DNA from: an uncultured Ectothiorhodospiraceae bacterium
Lineage (GTDB): Bacteria; Pseudomonadota; Gammaproteobacteria; UBA9214
Length of the DNA: 40,460 bases
NCBI GenBank assembly: GCA_947258615.1
Contig: CAMYIX010000025.1
Coordinates: 1-40,460 of the forward strand
Direction: 5' to 3'
Below, in pieces: positions 1 through 9,106 of the stretch. The notes beneath the pieces are model-generated. The model made no database searches. It saw only the letters and a program-made list of their open reading frames with translations, and was not told the DNA's origin. The first letter of the stretch is position 1. Each line of letters begins with the position of its first letter. The position numbers were made by a program, and so were the translations under genes.

Positions 1-495
1 CATGGAGAGTCCCTGCAGCAGGAGCAGTGCGGCCATCAGCGGGATGACGGTCTTCAGCAGGAAGACCGCGTCCAGGCCGCCGGCCTCCCGGGAGCCTTCG
101 CCCATGGACCACGAAACGGCGACATAGTCCCAGCTGACGTAGAGGATGAAGGCGCACACCGGCGCCAGCATCAGCAGGGTGCCGCACAGGTTGACCCAGG
201 CCTTGGCGCGCGGCCCGAGGTCGCGGTAGATGATGTCCACACGCACATGCCCGTCGTGCTTCAGGGTATAGGCTGCTCCCAGCATAAAGACCGTGGCATG
301 CAGGTAGGAGATGGACTCCTGCAGGGCGATGGAGCCGCTCTGGAAGACATAGCGCAGGACGACTACCGCAAAGGTGACCAGTACCGTCCCCAGTGTCATC
401 CACGCAACGATGCGACCGGTGGTTTCGGAAAAACGGTCTATGCCCCGGGCGAGGGCGTGAAGTCTTGCATACACCTTGCCGGACTTGCGCAGCAA
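1..495 (-). CDS. TRAP transporter small permease (DctQ-like), partial at the window edge
   Basis: The frame reads leftward and is cut by position 1, so only the N-terminal part (about 165 residues) is visible. It begins with a short basic stretch followed by a hydrophobic segment (GRIVAWMTLGTVLVTFAVVV), then QESISYLHATVFMLGAAYTL, then HVRVDIIYRDLGPRAKAW, and two more hydrophobic stretches. This order is typical of the four-helix DctQ subunit of TRAP transporters, which joins a periplasmic binding protein and a large DctM permease in sodium-driven uptake of organic acids. The partner genes would lie beyond the left edge. A stop lies at 502-504; possible starts are TTG 495, with AAGGG about ten bases upstream, and GTG 474. 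The substrate cannot be inferred. Confidence 0.75.
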   Translation of the reverse strand, partial: MLRKSGKVYARLHALARGIDRFSETTGRIVAWMTLGTVLVTFAVVVLRYVFQSGSIALQESISYLHATVFMLGAAYTLKHDGHVRVDIIYRDLGPRAKAWVNLCGTLLMLAPVCAFILYVSWDYVAVSWSMGEGSREAGGLDAVFLLKTVIPLMAALLLLQGLSM

Positions 496-609
496 ACCGG
501 GTCAGCCCTTAATCCGGCACAGGCGCCGAACCGGGCAGGGCTGGGAATTCATCGCATGCCGGTTTACGGAACACGGATACACGGGGCAGCTTCGGAACGG
601 ACCCGGGAA

Positions 610-942
610 TTACCAGCGGAAGATCATCCAGCTCGGTACCAGCAGCGCCGGTTCGAGCTTGTTGTAGCGCGACTCCAGCGAGCCATCCCCGTCCTTGTCG
701 ATCAGGTAGTACGGTGGACCGTTGCGCGGTTCGATTTTGACCATGTAGAGTGCACCGCCGACGCGGTATTCATGCACGGTCTCTTCATCGCGCCTGATGA
801 TGCTGACCTCGGGCTCCAGTTCCTCAGCGCTATCGGCGCCCGTGGGTGGAGCTGCCATATCCGGCACAGGTTCCAGCGCCGGTTCCGCCGCCGTCAGCGG
901 CAGTGAAATACAAAGTAGCAAGGCGGGGAGAAATCTTTTCAC
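610..942 (-). CDS. DUF2782 family small exported protein
   Basis: This 110-residue protein has a signal peptide (MKRFLPALLLCISLPLTAAEP) and an acidic, proline-rich stretch. The conserved core follows: VSIIRRDEETVHEYRVGGALYMVKIEP, then GPPYYLIDKDGDGSLESR and a C-terminal VPSWMIFRW. I recognise this as the DUF2782 pattern, often found near polA in gammaproteobacteria; its function is unknown. The start is GTG 942, supported by AGGA eight bases upstream. It lies 21 bases after the LOG gene on the same strand, so the two are probably co-transcribed. The signal peptide places it in the periplasm or on the outer membrane. Confidence 0.8.
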   Translation of the reverse strand: MKRFLPALLLCISLPLTAAEPALEPVPDMAAPPTGADSAEELEPEVSIIRRDEETVHEYRVGGALYMVKIEPRNGPPYYLIDKDGDGSLESRYNKLEPALLVPSWMIFRW

Positions 943-963
943 GGTGTTGTTCCTGCTATTGAT

Positions 964-1695
964 TCAGAGTTCAAGCAGCTTTTCCTGTTCCTGTTCCGAG
1001 GGCTCGAAGCTGATATGTTCATAGTAGTCGAAGATAGCATCCACGACCTCTCGCGGCTTGTCCAGCACCTTGAACAGGTCGAGGTCTTCGGCGGAGATGG
1101 TGCCCTCGGTGACCAGGGTCTGTTTGAACCAGTCGAGCAGGCCGGTCCAGAACTCGGACACCACCAGGATGATGGGGATGCGCCGTGTCTTGTTGGTCTG
1201 CACCAGGGTGAGGATCTCTGCCAGTTCGTCCAGGGTGCCGAACCCGCCCGGCAGCACCACGTAGGCCGAGGCGTATTTTACGAACATCACCTTGCGCGAA
1301 AAGAAGTGGCGGAAATTGAGCCCGATGTCCTGGTACTCGTTGCCGGCCTGTTCCATCGGCAGCTGGATGTTCAGGCCGATGCTGGGTGACTTCCCGGCAA
1401 AAGCCCCCTTGTTGCTGGCCTCCATGATCCCGGGCCCGCCGCCGCTGATCACCGCGAACCCGGCATTTGACAGTGCCAGTGAGATTTCTTCGGCCAGCTT
1501 GTAATGGGGATGATCGGGCAGGGTGCGGGCGGAGCCGAACATGCTCACCGATGGCTTGACCTGGGCCAGTCGCTCGAAGCCTTCGACAAATTCCGCCATG
1601 ATCTGGAAAATCTTCCAGGACTCGCGGGTCAGCTGTGAATCGTCTTTTGGCAGGGTGCCGTGGTTCTTTAGCCGGGAATCTTTATTCATGGTCAT
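964..1695 (-). CDS. LOG family protein (TIGR00730-type, Rossmann fold)
   Basis: The 243-residue protein carries the LOG signature: [16 protein letters not shown] in the first half and [14 protein letters not shown] in the second, the PGGxGTxxE motif of nucleotide-5'-monophosphate phosphoribohydrolases such as plant LOG and bacterial PpnN-like enzymes. The family hydrolyses the N-glycosidic bond of nucleotide monophosphates; older annotations call it lysine decarboxylase, which is misleading. The real substrate here is unknown. Two start codons (ATG 1695 and ATG 1689) are possible and no clear ribosome binding site separates them. The gene diverges from polA across 137 bases and DUF2782 follows it, probably in one transcript. 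Confidence 0.85.
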   Translation of the reverse strand: MTMNKDSRLKNHGTLPKDDSQLTRESWKIFQIMAEFVEGFERLAQVKPSVSMFGSARTLPDHPHYKLAEEISLALSNAGFAVISGGGPGIMEASNKGAFAGKSPSIGLNIQLPMEQAGNEYQDIGLNFRHFFSRKVMFVKYASAYVVLPGGFGTLDELAEILTLVQTNKTRRIPIILVVSEFWTGLLDWFKQTLVTEGTISAEDLDLFKVLDKPREVVDAIFDYYEHISFEPSEQEQEKLLEL

Positions 1696-1832
1696 CGGGG
1701 GCGTGTATCCTGATCAAGGACGTGATAACAATACATAAAGAGCTGAAAACAGCTTTGATGATACCATGTTCGCCCGTTTTGAAACGGTGCCCGGGCAGTG
1801 TTTGCAGCCAGTCCGGGTACCAGGTCTTTCCA

Positions 1833-4544
1833 ATGAATGATAAAAACATCAAGCCGCTTGTACTGGTCGACGGATCGTCCTATCTCTATCGCGCCTTTCA
1901 TGCCCTGCCGCCACTGACCAGCTCGCGCGGCGAGCCGACCGGTGCGGTCTACGGCGTGCTCAATATGCTGCGCAGCCTGCTGGCCGAATACACGCCGGAG
2001 CACGTGGCCGTGGTATTCGACGCGCGCGGCAAGACCTTCCGTGACGACCTGTTTGCCGAGTACAAGGCCAACCGGCCGCCGATGCCGGATGAACTGGCCG
2101 CGCAGATCGAACCCCTGCATACACTGGTGCGTGCGCTGGGGCTGCCGCTGTTGCAGGTGTCCGGCGTCGAGGCCGATGACGTCATCGGCACCCTGGCACG
2201 GCAGGCGAGTGCACTGGGCATGGACACCGTGATCTCGACCGGTGACAAGGACATGGCGCAGCTGGTGGACAGGCATGTCACCCTGGTGAACACCATGTCG
2301 CGCAGCGTTCTCGATGCGCAGGGTGTGCAGAACAAGTTCGGGGTGCCGCCGGAACGCATCATCGACCTGCTGGCCCTGATGGGGGACAGCTCCGACAACA
2401 TCCCGGGCGTACCCAAGGTCGGGCCGAAGACGGCGGCCAAGTGGCTCGGCGTCTATGGTTCGCTGGATGCGCTGATCGCGCATGCCGGCGAGATCAAGGG
2501 CAAGGTCGGCGACAGCCTGCGAGAGCACCTGGAGACCCTGTCACTGTCGCGCGAACTGGCCACCATACGCTGTGACGTCGAGCTGGAGGTGGGGCCGCGA
2601 GACCTGCAACCCCGGCAGCCGGATGTCGGGCAGTTGCGCGAATGGTATACGCGCCTGGAATTCAGCCGCTGGCTGGAAGAACTAGAGGGAGAGGCGCCGG
2701 CGTCCGCGGCGGAAACTGGCGCGGACGACGCGGCCTGCCATTACGAGACCGTGCTCACCGAGGAGCGCCTCGAGCACTGGCTGGCACGCCTGGAGGGGGC
2801 CGGGGAGTTCGCCGTCGATACCGAGACCACCAGCCTGGATTACATGGTGGCGCGCATCGTCGGGGTGTCGTTTGCCGTCAGCGCGGGCGAGGCCGCCTAC
2901 GTGCCGCTGGCGCATGATTACCCGGGGGCGCCGGACCAGCTGGATCGTGACGCGGTGCTGGCGCGGTTGCGGCCATTATTAGAAAATACAGAAGTCAATA
3001 AAATTGGACATAACCTTAAATATGATCGTAACGTGCTGGCTAATCATGATATTACGCTCTCCGGCATGCGTTTCGATAGCATGCTTGAGTCCTATGTGGT
3101 GGACAGTACCGCGACGCGTCATGACATGGATTCGGTGGCGCTGAAGTACCTCGGACACAAGACCATCAAGTACGAGGAGGTGGCCGGTAAGGGCGTCAAC
3201 CAGTTGGATTTCAACGAAGTGCCGGTGGAGACCGCCGCCCCCTACGCCGCCGAAGATGCGGACATCACCCTGCGCCTGCACCAGGCCATCTGGCCCCTGC
3301 TCCAGGCCGAACCCGGCCTGGAGCAGATCTACAACCAGATCGAGCTGCCGCTGCTGACGGTGTTGTCCGATATGGAACGCGCCGGCGTGGCCGTCGATAC
3401 GGACATGCTGGCCCGGCAGGGCCGGGAACTGACCGGACGCATCGCGGCTATCGAGGCGGAGGCGCAGCACGAGGCCGGCCAGCCTTTCAACCTGGGTTCC
3501 CCCAAGCAGATCCAGGAGATCCTGTTCGACAAGCTGCAATTGCCGGTGTTGTCCAAGACCCCCAAGGGGGCGCCGTCCACTGCGGAATCGGTTCTGCAGG
3601 AGCTGGCGCTGGACTACCCGTTGCCGCGACTGATCCTGGAGTACCGCTCCTTCAGCAAGCTCAAGTCCACCTACATCGACCGCCTGCCGGAACAGGTGTG
3701 CGCCGCCAGTGGACGCGTGCATACCTCCTACCATCAGGCGGTTGCCGCCACCGGCCGGCTGTCGTCCTCCAATCCGAACCTGCAGAACATCCCGGTGCGC
3801 ACCGAGGAGGGCCGACGCATTCGCCAGGCCTTCGTGGCACCGCCGGGCTACCGCCTGCTGGCCGCAGACTATTCCCAGATCGAGTTGCGCATCATGGCGC
3901 ACCTGTCTTCAGACGACGGCCTGCTGAAGGCCTTCTCCGCCGGTGCAGACGTGCACCGCGCCACGGCGGCCGAGGTGTTCGGGGTGGCACCCGAGCAGGT
4001 CACTGGGGACCAGCGGCGATCCGCGAAGGCGATCAATTTTGGCCTGATCTATGGCATGTCGGCCTTCGGGCTGGCGCGCCAGCTGGGTATCGCGCGCGGT
4101 GCAGCCCAGGAATACATCGACCTGTACTTCGCGCGCTACCCCGGAGTGAGGGATTACATGGAGGCCACGCGCGAACAGGCGCGGGAGCGCGGATTCGTGG
4201 AGACCGTGTTCGGGCGCCGGCTCTACCTGCCCGAGATCAAGGCGCGTAATCAGCAACGCCGGGCCGCGGCGGAGCGGACCGCCATCAATGCGCCCATGCA
4301 GGGGACGGCCGCGGATATCATCAAGCGTGCCATGATCGGGGTGCATGACTGGATTGCAACGCAGGACGCGCTCGATATCACCATGATCATGCAGGTGCAT
4401 GATGAGTTGGTGTTCGAGATTGCCGAGGCGGATGTGGAGTCGGCGCGCACGCCCATCAGGGAGGCCATGGTGGATGCGGCCGAGCTCAAGGTGCCACTGG
4501 TGGTGGATATCGGGGTGGGCGTTAACTGGGACGAGGCGCACTGA
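1833..4544 (+). CDS. polA: DNA polymerase I
   Basis: The protein has 903 residues and all three PolA domains. The 5'-3' nuclease domain (about 1-290) opens with [20 protein letters not shown]. The 3'-5' exonuclease domain has its three metal-binding motifs: [11 protein letters not shown] (D329), HNLKYD and YAAEDAD, so proofreading should be active. The polymerase domain has motif [15 protein letters not shown] (D679), motif [11 protein letters not shown] and motif [10 protein letters not shown] (D857). The frame is open upstream, but ATG 1833 ([10 protein letters not shown]) puts the N-terminus where the family begins. No strong Shine-Dalgarno is seen. About 85 bases around 2973-3060, encoding the region of the second exonuclease motif, are much richer in A+T than the rest of the gene. 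Confidence 0.98.
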   Translation: MNDKNIKPLVLVDGSSYLYRAFHALPPLTSSRGEPTGAVYGVLNMLRSLLAEYTPEHVAVVFDARGKTFRDDLFAEYKANRPPMPDELAAQIEPLHTLVRALGLPLLQVSGVEADDVIGTLARQASALGMDTVISTGDKDMAQLVDRHVTLVNTMSRSVLDAQGVQNKFGVPPERIIDLLALMGDSSDNIPGVPKVGPKTAAKWLGVYGSLDALIAHAGEIKGKVGDSLREHLETLSLSRELATIRCDVELEVGPRDLQPRQPDVGQLREWYTRLEFSRWLEELEGEAPASAAETGADDAACHYETVLTEERLEHWLARLEGAGEFAVDTETTSLDYMVARIVGVSFAVSAGEAAYVPLAHDYPGAPDQLDRDAVLARLRPLLENTEVNKIGHNLKYDRNVLANHDITLSGMRFDSMLESYVVDSTATRHDMDSVALKYLGHKTIKYEEVAGKGVNQLDFNEVPVETAAPYAAEDADITLRLHQAIWPLLQAEPGLEQIYNQIELPLLTVLSDMERAGVAVDTDMLARQGRELTGRIAAIEAEAQHEAGQPFNLGSPKQIQEILFDKLQLPVLSKTPKGAPSTAESVLQELALDYPLPRLILEYRSFSKLKSTYIDRLPEQVCAASGRVHTSYHQAVAATGRLSSSNPNLQNIPVRTEEGRRIRQAFVAPPGYRLLAADYSQIELRIMAHLSSDDGLLKAFSAGADVHRATAAEVFGVAPEQVTGDQRRSAKAINFGLIYGMSAFGLARQLGIARGAAQEYIDLYFARYPGVRDYMEATREQARERGFVETVFGRRLYLPEIKARNQQRRAAAERTAINAPMQGTAADIIKRAMIGVHDWIATQDALDITMIMQVHDELVFEIAEADVESARTPIREAMVDAAELKVPLVVDIGVGVNWDEAH

Positions 4545-4584
4545 TGCCGGCGGCCTGGTAGCCCAAGTTAAAATACCCCGATCT

Positions 4585-4695
4585 ACGCTAGTAATGAACT
4601 ATGCATAAATAACAACTAATTGAAAATTATGAATTATATAATAGACTAATGTATATATTTAGGGTTTTCACTAATAATATATAACTCACTGTTTT
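4585..4695. other. AT-rich segment downstream of polA
   Basis: After the polA stop the base composition changes sharply to A and T, in a genome that is otherwise GC-rich. The segment contains a perfect TATAAT at 4637-4642 and a TATAAC at 4680-4685. Neither has a good -35 at the usual distance; TTGAAA at 4620-4625 is only 11 bases from the first. The segment holds no reading frame of note. It probably supplies promoter or upstream sequence for the RNA that ends at 4898. Confidence 0.5.
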
Positions 4696-4780
4696 TTATC
4701 CATCCGCGCTACCGCCCCGGTGCCCTGGGGTGCGATAGTGGCTCCGGTGAACCTTTTATTTGACTCATAGTCCTAATTTC

Positions 4781-4898
4781 TGAGTGCTACGGTACTCATC
4801 CGCTCTCCTCCCTGAGCGGGCATTCCTCCTACCCGGTCCGGTTGGATCGGGTGATTGGTGACCCCGGCATACTCCCCCTTTGCCGGGGTCTTTTTTTT
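4781..4898 (+). ncRNA. Probable small regulatory RNA at the Spot 42/ErsA locus
   Basis: No protein frame is credible here, but four successive hairpins are. The first is TGAGT/ACTCA (4781-4798). The second is CCGCTC/GAGCGG (4800-4819) with the loop TCCTCCCT. The third is CCCGGTC/GATCGGG (4832-4851). The fourth is a strong intrinsic terminator (4860-4898). A second TCCTCC lies unpaired at 4824-4829. Both C/U-rich motifs are complementary to Shine-Dalgarno sequences, as in small RNAs that block ribosome binding. As I recall, the same polA-engB gap carries Spot 42 in enterobacteria and ErsA in Pseudomonas. The 5' end is uncertain: a weak sigma-E-like pair (GAACCTT, GTCCTAA) would start it near 4782, but it could start as early as about 4690. 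Confidence 0.65.
4860..4898 (+). terminator. Strong intrinsic terminator of the predicted small RNA
   Basis: A perfect ten-base-pair stem, GACCCCGGCA with TGCCGGGGTC, encloses an 11-base loop and is followed directly by eight T residues. It points rightward. It could end the predicted small RNA, any polA read-through, or both. Confidence 0.9.
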
Positions 4899-5011
4899 AT
4901 ATCCTGTCCAACAGTCGCCGTTCTCCCGGTCTATGCGATCATTTGCATCTAGGTTTCATATTTATGGCATATTTTTGGATTAAATGTCGCCAAATGTGTC
5001 GAAAAACAGGG

Positions 5012-5617
5012 TTATTCCGGCTCATATCCAAACCAGTGATCCAGTACGGCACGTGCCGCGTCCGCACCGGCACGGGTCAGGGCCGAGAACAGCTGCACGG
5101 AGGCGGTGGGATGATGTTCGGCCAGATGTTTGCGTACCTGTAGCAGGCTCGCCTGTGCCGGACCGCGCTTGAGCTTATCGGCCTTGGTCAGCAGGACGTG
5201 TGCCGGCAGTCCCGCCAGCTGACACCAGCCGAGTAGCTGGCGGTCGAATTCCTTGAGCGGGTGACGGATGTCCATCATCAGGATCACACCCTGCAGGCAC
5301 TGGCGGGTCTCCAGGTAACCGGCGATGTGGCGTTGCCACTGGTTCTTGATGTTGCGCCCGACCTTGGCGTAGCCGTAGCCGGGCAGGTCGACCAGGCGGC
5401 GCTGATCATCGATCAGGAAAAAATTGATTTGCTGGGTGCGGCCCGGGGTCTTGCTGATACGGGCCAGTGCCTTCTGGCCGGTAATCACATTGAGGGCGCT
5501 GGACTTGCCGGCATTGGAGCGCCCGGCAAAGGCGACTTCCAGGCCACTGTCCGGAGGGGCGTGGGCCGAGTCGGGTGTGCTGAGCAGAAAGCGGGCGTGC
5601 TGATAGCGGTTTTTCAT
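5012..5617 (-). CDS. engB: Ribosome biogenesis GTPase EngB (YihA/YsxC)
   Basis: This roughly 200-residue GTPase has the family motifs in order: G1 [14 protein letters not shown], the G2 region [14 protein letters not shown]3 [11 protein letters not shown] and G4 LTKADKL. It is known to act in assembly of the large ribosomal subunit. The frame is open to GTG 5638, but ATG 5617 ([13 protein letters not shown]) matches the N-terminus of E. coli YihA, so I prefer it; neither has a clear ribosome binding site. The gene converges on polA and the predicted small RNA and diverges from cytochrome c4, the arrangement seen in related genomes. Confidence 0.95.
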   Translation of the reverse strand: MKNRYQHARFLLSTPDSAHAPPDSGLEVAFAGRSNAGKSSALNVITGQKALARISKTPGRTQQINFFLIDDQRRLVDLPGYGYAKVGRNIKNQWQRHIAGYLETRQCLQGVILMMDIRHPLKEFDRQLLGWCQLAGLPAHVLLTKADKLKRGPAQASLLQVRKHLAEHHPTASVQLFSALTRAGADAARAVLDHWFGYEPE

Positions 5618-5659
5618 AATGATAGGGCTGATTGCCACCGGATACGGCGGGTTGACGGC

Positions 5660-5688
5660 ATTAGACTAGAGTCTGGCCGCAATGAAAA
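5660..5688 (-). promoter_or_regulatory. Candidate sigma-70 promoter of engB
   Basis: Reading leftward, TTTTCA (-35, 5688-5683) and TCTAAT (-10, 5665-5660) are separated by 17 bases. Transcription would start near 5653, about 36 bases before ATG 5617. The palindrome AGACTAGAGTCT (5663-5674) overlaps the -10 element and could be an operator. Confidence 0.45.
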
Positions 5689-5723
5689 CCCGGGTGCTGG
5701 CATCGCCGTCTGAGGCCTCGCGG

Positions 5724-5752
5724 TTGACCCCCTGTCGTCTGGCTGGTATACA
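5724..5752 (+). promoter_or_regulatory. Sigma-70 promoter of cytochrome c4
   Basis: TTGACC (5724-5729) and TATACA (5747-5752) are 17 bases apart, a close match to the sigma-70 consensus. Transcription would start near 5759, leaving a leader of about 100 bases before the cytochrome c4 ATG. Confidence 0.65.
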
Positions 5753-5860
5753 AGACGCCCTTTTTGCCGTCATGCGTGTGGCGCCTGCCCCCGACATGAT
5801 CCAGAATCTATTCACCGGGCAGCTACCCGGCGTATAAGCGGAGACAGGAGTAGGTCTGCT

Positions 5861-6472
5861 ATGAAAATCTGGCTTTATCTAAGTATCAGTATAATATCGT
5901 TTTTTGCGCTAAACACGGCACAGGCGGCCGGTGATGCGGAAGCCGGTAAGGCCAAGGCGGCCAGCTGCGCCGCCTGCCATGGTGTCGATGGCAACAGTAT
6001 CAATCCCGAGTGGCCGAAGCTGGCCGGGCAGCACGAAGGCTATATCGTCAAACAACTGTACTATTTCGGTGATGGTGAGCGCGACAATTCGACCATGAAG
6101 GGTATGGTCGCCAATCTAAGCGAGCAGGATTCTCAGGACATTGCAGCCTACTACGCCAGCCAGACCCCAACTATCGGTGCCGCCGATCCCGAACTGGTCG
6201 AATTCGGTGAACGCATCTACCGCGCTGGTAATCCGCAGAGCGGCGTGGCCCCCTGCATGGGTTGTCATGGCCCGAAGGGTGCCGGCAACCCCGCCGCGAA
6301 TTACCCGGCCCTGCGCGGCCAGCATGCCAAGTACATCGAGAACCAGATGCACGGTTTCGCCAGCGGCAACCGGGTCAACGAGAATGCCAAGAAGATGATG
6401 CAGATTCTCGCCTCCCGGATGACGAACCGCGAAATCCGTGCCGTCTCATCCTATATCCAGGGGCTGCACTAA
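5861..6472 (+). CDS. Dihaem cytochrome c4
   Basis: The 203-residue protein has a signal peptide ending at AQA (about residue 22) and two covalent haem sites, CAACH (36-40) and CMGCH (132-136). Each lies in one half of a duplicated cytochrome c domain, with methionines placed to act as distal ligands (STMKGMV; KKMMQILASRM). This is the cytochrome c4 pattern: a soluble or membrane-associated periplasmic electron carrier that can pass electrons to terminal oxidases. AGGAG lies about ten bases before the ATG. The place between engB and dsbA matches other gammaproteobacteria. Confidence 0.93.
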   Translation: MKIWLYLSISIISFFALNTAQAAGDAEAGKAKAASCAACHGVDGNSINPEWPKLAGQHEGYIVKQLYYFGDGERDNSTMKGMVANLSEQDSQDIAAYYASQTPTIGAADPELVEFGERIYRAGNPQSGVAPCMGCHGPKGAGNPAANYPALRGQHAKYIENQMHGFASGNRVNENAKKMMQILASRMTNREIRAVSSYIQGLH

Positions 6473-6753
6473 CCCCGCCCCGGCCGCCGTTCTGCCGCGT
6501 CCGGGGGCGAGCACGGGTCCTCAGCTGAACCGTGCCAGCCGGCCACTGTCCAACACCCTGCCAGACTTCTTTTGCGGCGTTCGCTCACGCCCGCCTGCAG
6601 CCGCAGGCGCCGGGGCGGCCTGGCCAGTGGTGGGTGATCACCGGGACTTTGTCACCCTTTTTGCCTATTGGGGCGTTAATATATTCCTCTAGTGCCCGTA
6701 TCCCCGTGAGGGGTGGGTGTGACCTGATGCAAGAAAACTCCGGAGTGGATGGT

Positions 6754-7416
6754 ATGAAGAAATTGACCAACTGGTGCTTAGCCCTGATCCTTTCGTTGCC
6801 CTTGGCGGCGGCCGTTGCCGCTGCTGAATACATGGAGGGTGCGGAGTACATGCGCCTCGCGAAACCGCAGCCGACATCCGTTGCCGACAAGGTGGAGGTG
6901 GTGGAGCTGTTCTGGTACGGCTGCCCTCACTGTTACTACCTGGAGCCGCATATCGGCAAATGGCTGGAGAACAAGCCCGAAGACGTCGAATTCGTGCGCC
7001 TGCCGGCCGTGCTCGGCAAGAGCTGGGAATTGCTCGGCAAGGCCTATTTCACGGCCGAGTTGCTCGGTGTCCTGGACAAGATCCACGAACCGCTGTTCGA
7101 GGCCATCCACGATAAGAAGCGGAAATTCCGTGATGTTGCGGCTGTAGAGGACTTTTTCGTCAGTCACGGTGTTGCCGAGAAAGACTTCAGGAACACATTC
7201 CATTCCTTCGCTGTTGCGGTCAGGATCAATAATGCCAAGATGATGACGCGGCGCTATGCCATCAGCGGCGTGCCCACCATGATCGTGAACGGCAAGTTCA
7301 GTACCGGTGCCAGCATCGCCGGCAGCAACGAGGATGTCATCAAGGTCGTCGATTTCCTGGTAGAACAGGAGCGCGCAGCGGTTGACACGCCCGCCCGGGC
7401 CGCCACCCGGCCCTGA
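6754..7416 (+). CDS. dsbA: Thiol:disulfide interchange protein DsbA
   Basis: This 220-residue protein has a signal peptide (MKKLTNWCLALILSLPLAAA) and the thioredoxin-fold active site FWYGCPHCYYLEPH with C57 and C60. The CPHC dipeptide is that of DsbA, and the cis-proline loop SGVPTMIVNG is present. It should introduce disulfide bonds into exported proteins. The frame is open much further upstream, but GGAG eight bases before ATG 6754 and the signal peptide fix the start. The 281 bases before it hold no gene; they contain a GC-rich seven-base-pair hairpin at 6592-6609 with no T run. The cytochrome c4-dsbA neighbourhood is conserved in related genomes. Confidence 0.93.
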   Translation: MKKLTNWCLALILSLPLAAAVAAAEYMEGAEYMRLAKPQPTSVADKVEVVELFWYGCPHCYYLEPHIGKWLENKPEDVEFVRLPAVLGKSWELLGKAYFTAELLGVLDKIHEPLFEAIHDKKRKFRDVAAVEDFFVSHGVAEKDFRNTFHSFAVAVRINNAKMMTRRYAISGVPTMIVNGKFSTGASIAGSNEDVIKVVDFLVEQERAAVDTPARAATRP

Positions 7417-7474
7417 TACAGCGCATGCTGCCCGTCACCCGGTTACTGTCCTTGCCTGAAGTCGCGGTGCATTG

Positions 7475-9106
7475 ATGAAGGCAGCCGAGCTGTTCGTCCG
7501 CTGCCTCGAACACGAGGGCGTCGAATTCATATTCGGTATTCCCGGCGAGGAAAACCTGGAGGTGATGGATGCCCTGCTGGAGTCATCCATCCGTTTCATT
7601 ATCACCCGCCATGAGCAGGGTGCCGCCTTCATGGCCGATGTCTACGGGCGCCTGACGGAACGCCCGGGTGTCTGCCTGGCGACACTCGGCCCGGGTGCCA
7701 CCAACCTCATTACCGGCGTGGCCGATGCCAACCTGGACCACGCGCCGGTCGTCGCAATCGCCGGGCAGGCCGGGACCAACCGCCTGCACAAGGAGTCGCA
7801 CCAGGTCCTTGACCTGGAGAAGCTGTTCCACTCGGTCACCAAGTATTCCGCCAGCCTGCTGGAGCCCGAGATTATTCCCGAGGTGGTGCGCAAGGCCTTC
7901 AAGCTGGCGCAGACGGAAAAGACCGGCGCGACCTTTATCGAGTTTCCGGAAAACATCGCGAGCATGGAGGTCGAGGAGGCGCTGCTGCCGGTGGCCCAGC
8001 CGCCGGACCCCGAGCCACCGGCAGAAAAAGTGGACCAGGCCGCTAGGCTGATCAGTGCGGCGCGCAACCCGATCATCCTGGCCGGCCACGGGGTGGTGCG
8101 TTCCAGGGCCTGGAAACAGCTGGCGGACTTCGCCAGCAGTCTGAATATACCGGTGGCCAATACCTTCATGGCCAAGGGCGTCATTCCCTTCAAGCATCCA
8201 TGTGCACTCGGCAGTGCCGGGCTGCAGGCCAACGACTACGTCAGCTGCGGGTTCAGCCAGGCGGACGTCATTATCTGCGTCGGTTACGACCTGGTCGAAT
8301 ACCACCCCTACCTGTGGCATCCGACACGCGACCGCACCATCATTCATATCGACCATTCACCGGCCGAGGTCGATGGGCACTATCCGGTCAAGGTCGGTGT
8401 TACCGGTGACCTGAAACACAGCCTGGTACGCATTGCAGAGCTGGCGACGCCACACCAGGGGCACCACATGCGCCCGTTGCGCGAGGCGTTGATCGATGAA
8501 ATGAATCACCACCGTGATGACACGGAATACCCGGTCAAGCCTCAGAAGATCATCTGGGACCTGCGCACCGCCCTGGCGCTCGAGGACATCGTCATCTGTG
8601 ATGTCGGCGCACACAAGATGTGGATGGCGCGCATGTTCCGTTGTGAATTACCCAACACCTGCCTGATATCCAATGGCTTTGCCAGTATGGGCATCGCGGT
8701 GCCCGGCGCCATTGCCGCCAAGCTGGTTTACCCCGAGCGCAATATCGTGGCCGTGACCGGGGATGCCGGCTTCCTGATGAACTCGCAGGAGATCGAGACC
8801 GCAATGCGCTGCAAGCTCCCGATCGTGATCCTGATCTGGAATGACAGCGGTTACGGGCTGATCGAATGGAAGCAGCTGAATCAGTTCAAGCGCAGCTCGC
8901 ATGTCAAGTTCAGCAATCCCGATTTCGTGAAGTATGCCGAGTCCTTCGGATGCAAGGGATACCGCGTCGGGAGGACGGAGGATTTGCCTGCTATACTCGA
9001 AGAGGCGCTCGCCAATGACACAGTGAGCATTATCGACTGCCCGGTCGATTACAGGGAAAACATAAAACTCACGGAGCAGATGGGAAATCTGGTATGTCCA
9101 CTCTGA
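7475..9106 (+). CDS. Acetolactate synthase large subunit-like ThDP enzyme
   Basis: The 543-residue protein has the three domains of the acetohydroxyacid synthase/pyruvate oxidase family. The N-terminal Pyr domain contains GIPGEENLEVMDALLE and the catalytic Glu47 in TRHEQGAAFMADVYGR. A central domain includes ILAGHGVVRS. The C-terminal PP domain has the ThDP/Mg motif GDAGFLMNSQEIETAM ending in NDSGYGL; the usual GDG is GDA here. By similarity it condenses two pyruvates to acetolactate, but substrate choice cannot be read from sequence. No small regulatory subunit (ilvN/ilvH) is adjacent, so it is more likely a catabolic or accessory AlsS-like enzyme. ATG 7475 is preferred over TTG 7472. Its end overlaps the next gene by 13 bases. 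Confidence 0.85.
   Translation: MKAAELFVRCLEHEGVEFIFGIPGEENLEVMDALLESSIRFIITRHEQGAAFMADVYGRLTERPGVCLATLGPGATNLITGVADANLDHAPVVAIAGQAGTNRLHKESHQVLDLEKLFHSVTKYSASLLEPEIIPEVVRKAFKLAQTEKTGATFIEFPENIASMEVEEALLPVAQPPDPEPPAEKVDQAARLISAARNPIILAGHGVVRSRAWKQLADFASSLNIPVANTFMAKGVIPFKHPCALGSAGLQANDYVSCGFSQADVIICVGYDLVEYHPYLWHPTRDRTIIHIDHSPAEVDGHYPVKVGVTGDLKHSLVRIAELATPHQGHHMRPLREALIDEMNHHRDDTEYPVKPQKIIWDLRTALALEDIVICDVGAHKMWMARMFRCELPNTCLISNGFASMGIAVPGAIAAKLVYPERNIVAVTGDAGFLMNSQEIETAMRCKLPIVILIWNDSGYGLIEWKQLNQFKRSSHVKFSNPDFVKYAESFGCKGYRVGRTEDLPAILEEALANDTVSIIDCPVDYRENIKLTEQMGNLVCPL

Noticed and set aside
2979..3902. Long open frame antisense to polA
   Set aside because: It mirrors the codon structure of a clear polA gene, has low-complexity composition and no recognisable motif; such frames are common opposite GC-rich genes.
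4620..4642. Promoter TTGAAA with TATAAT
   Set aside because: The spacer is 11 bases, too short for sigma-70; the TATAAT alone in an AT-rich stretch is weak evidence.
4690..4898. 6S RNA
   Set aside because: The long closing stem with a central bubble expected of 6S RNA is not seen; instead there are short serial hairpins and a terminator.
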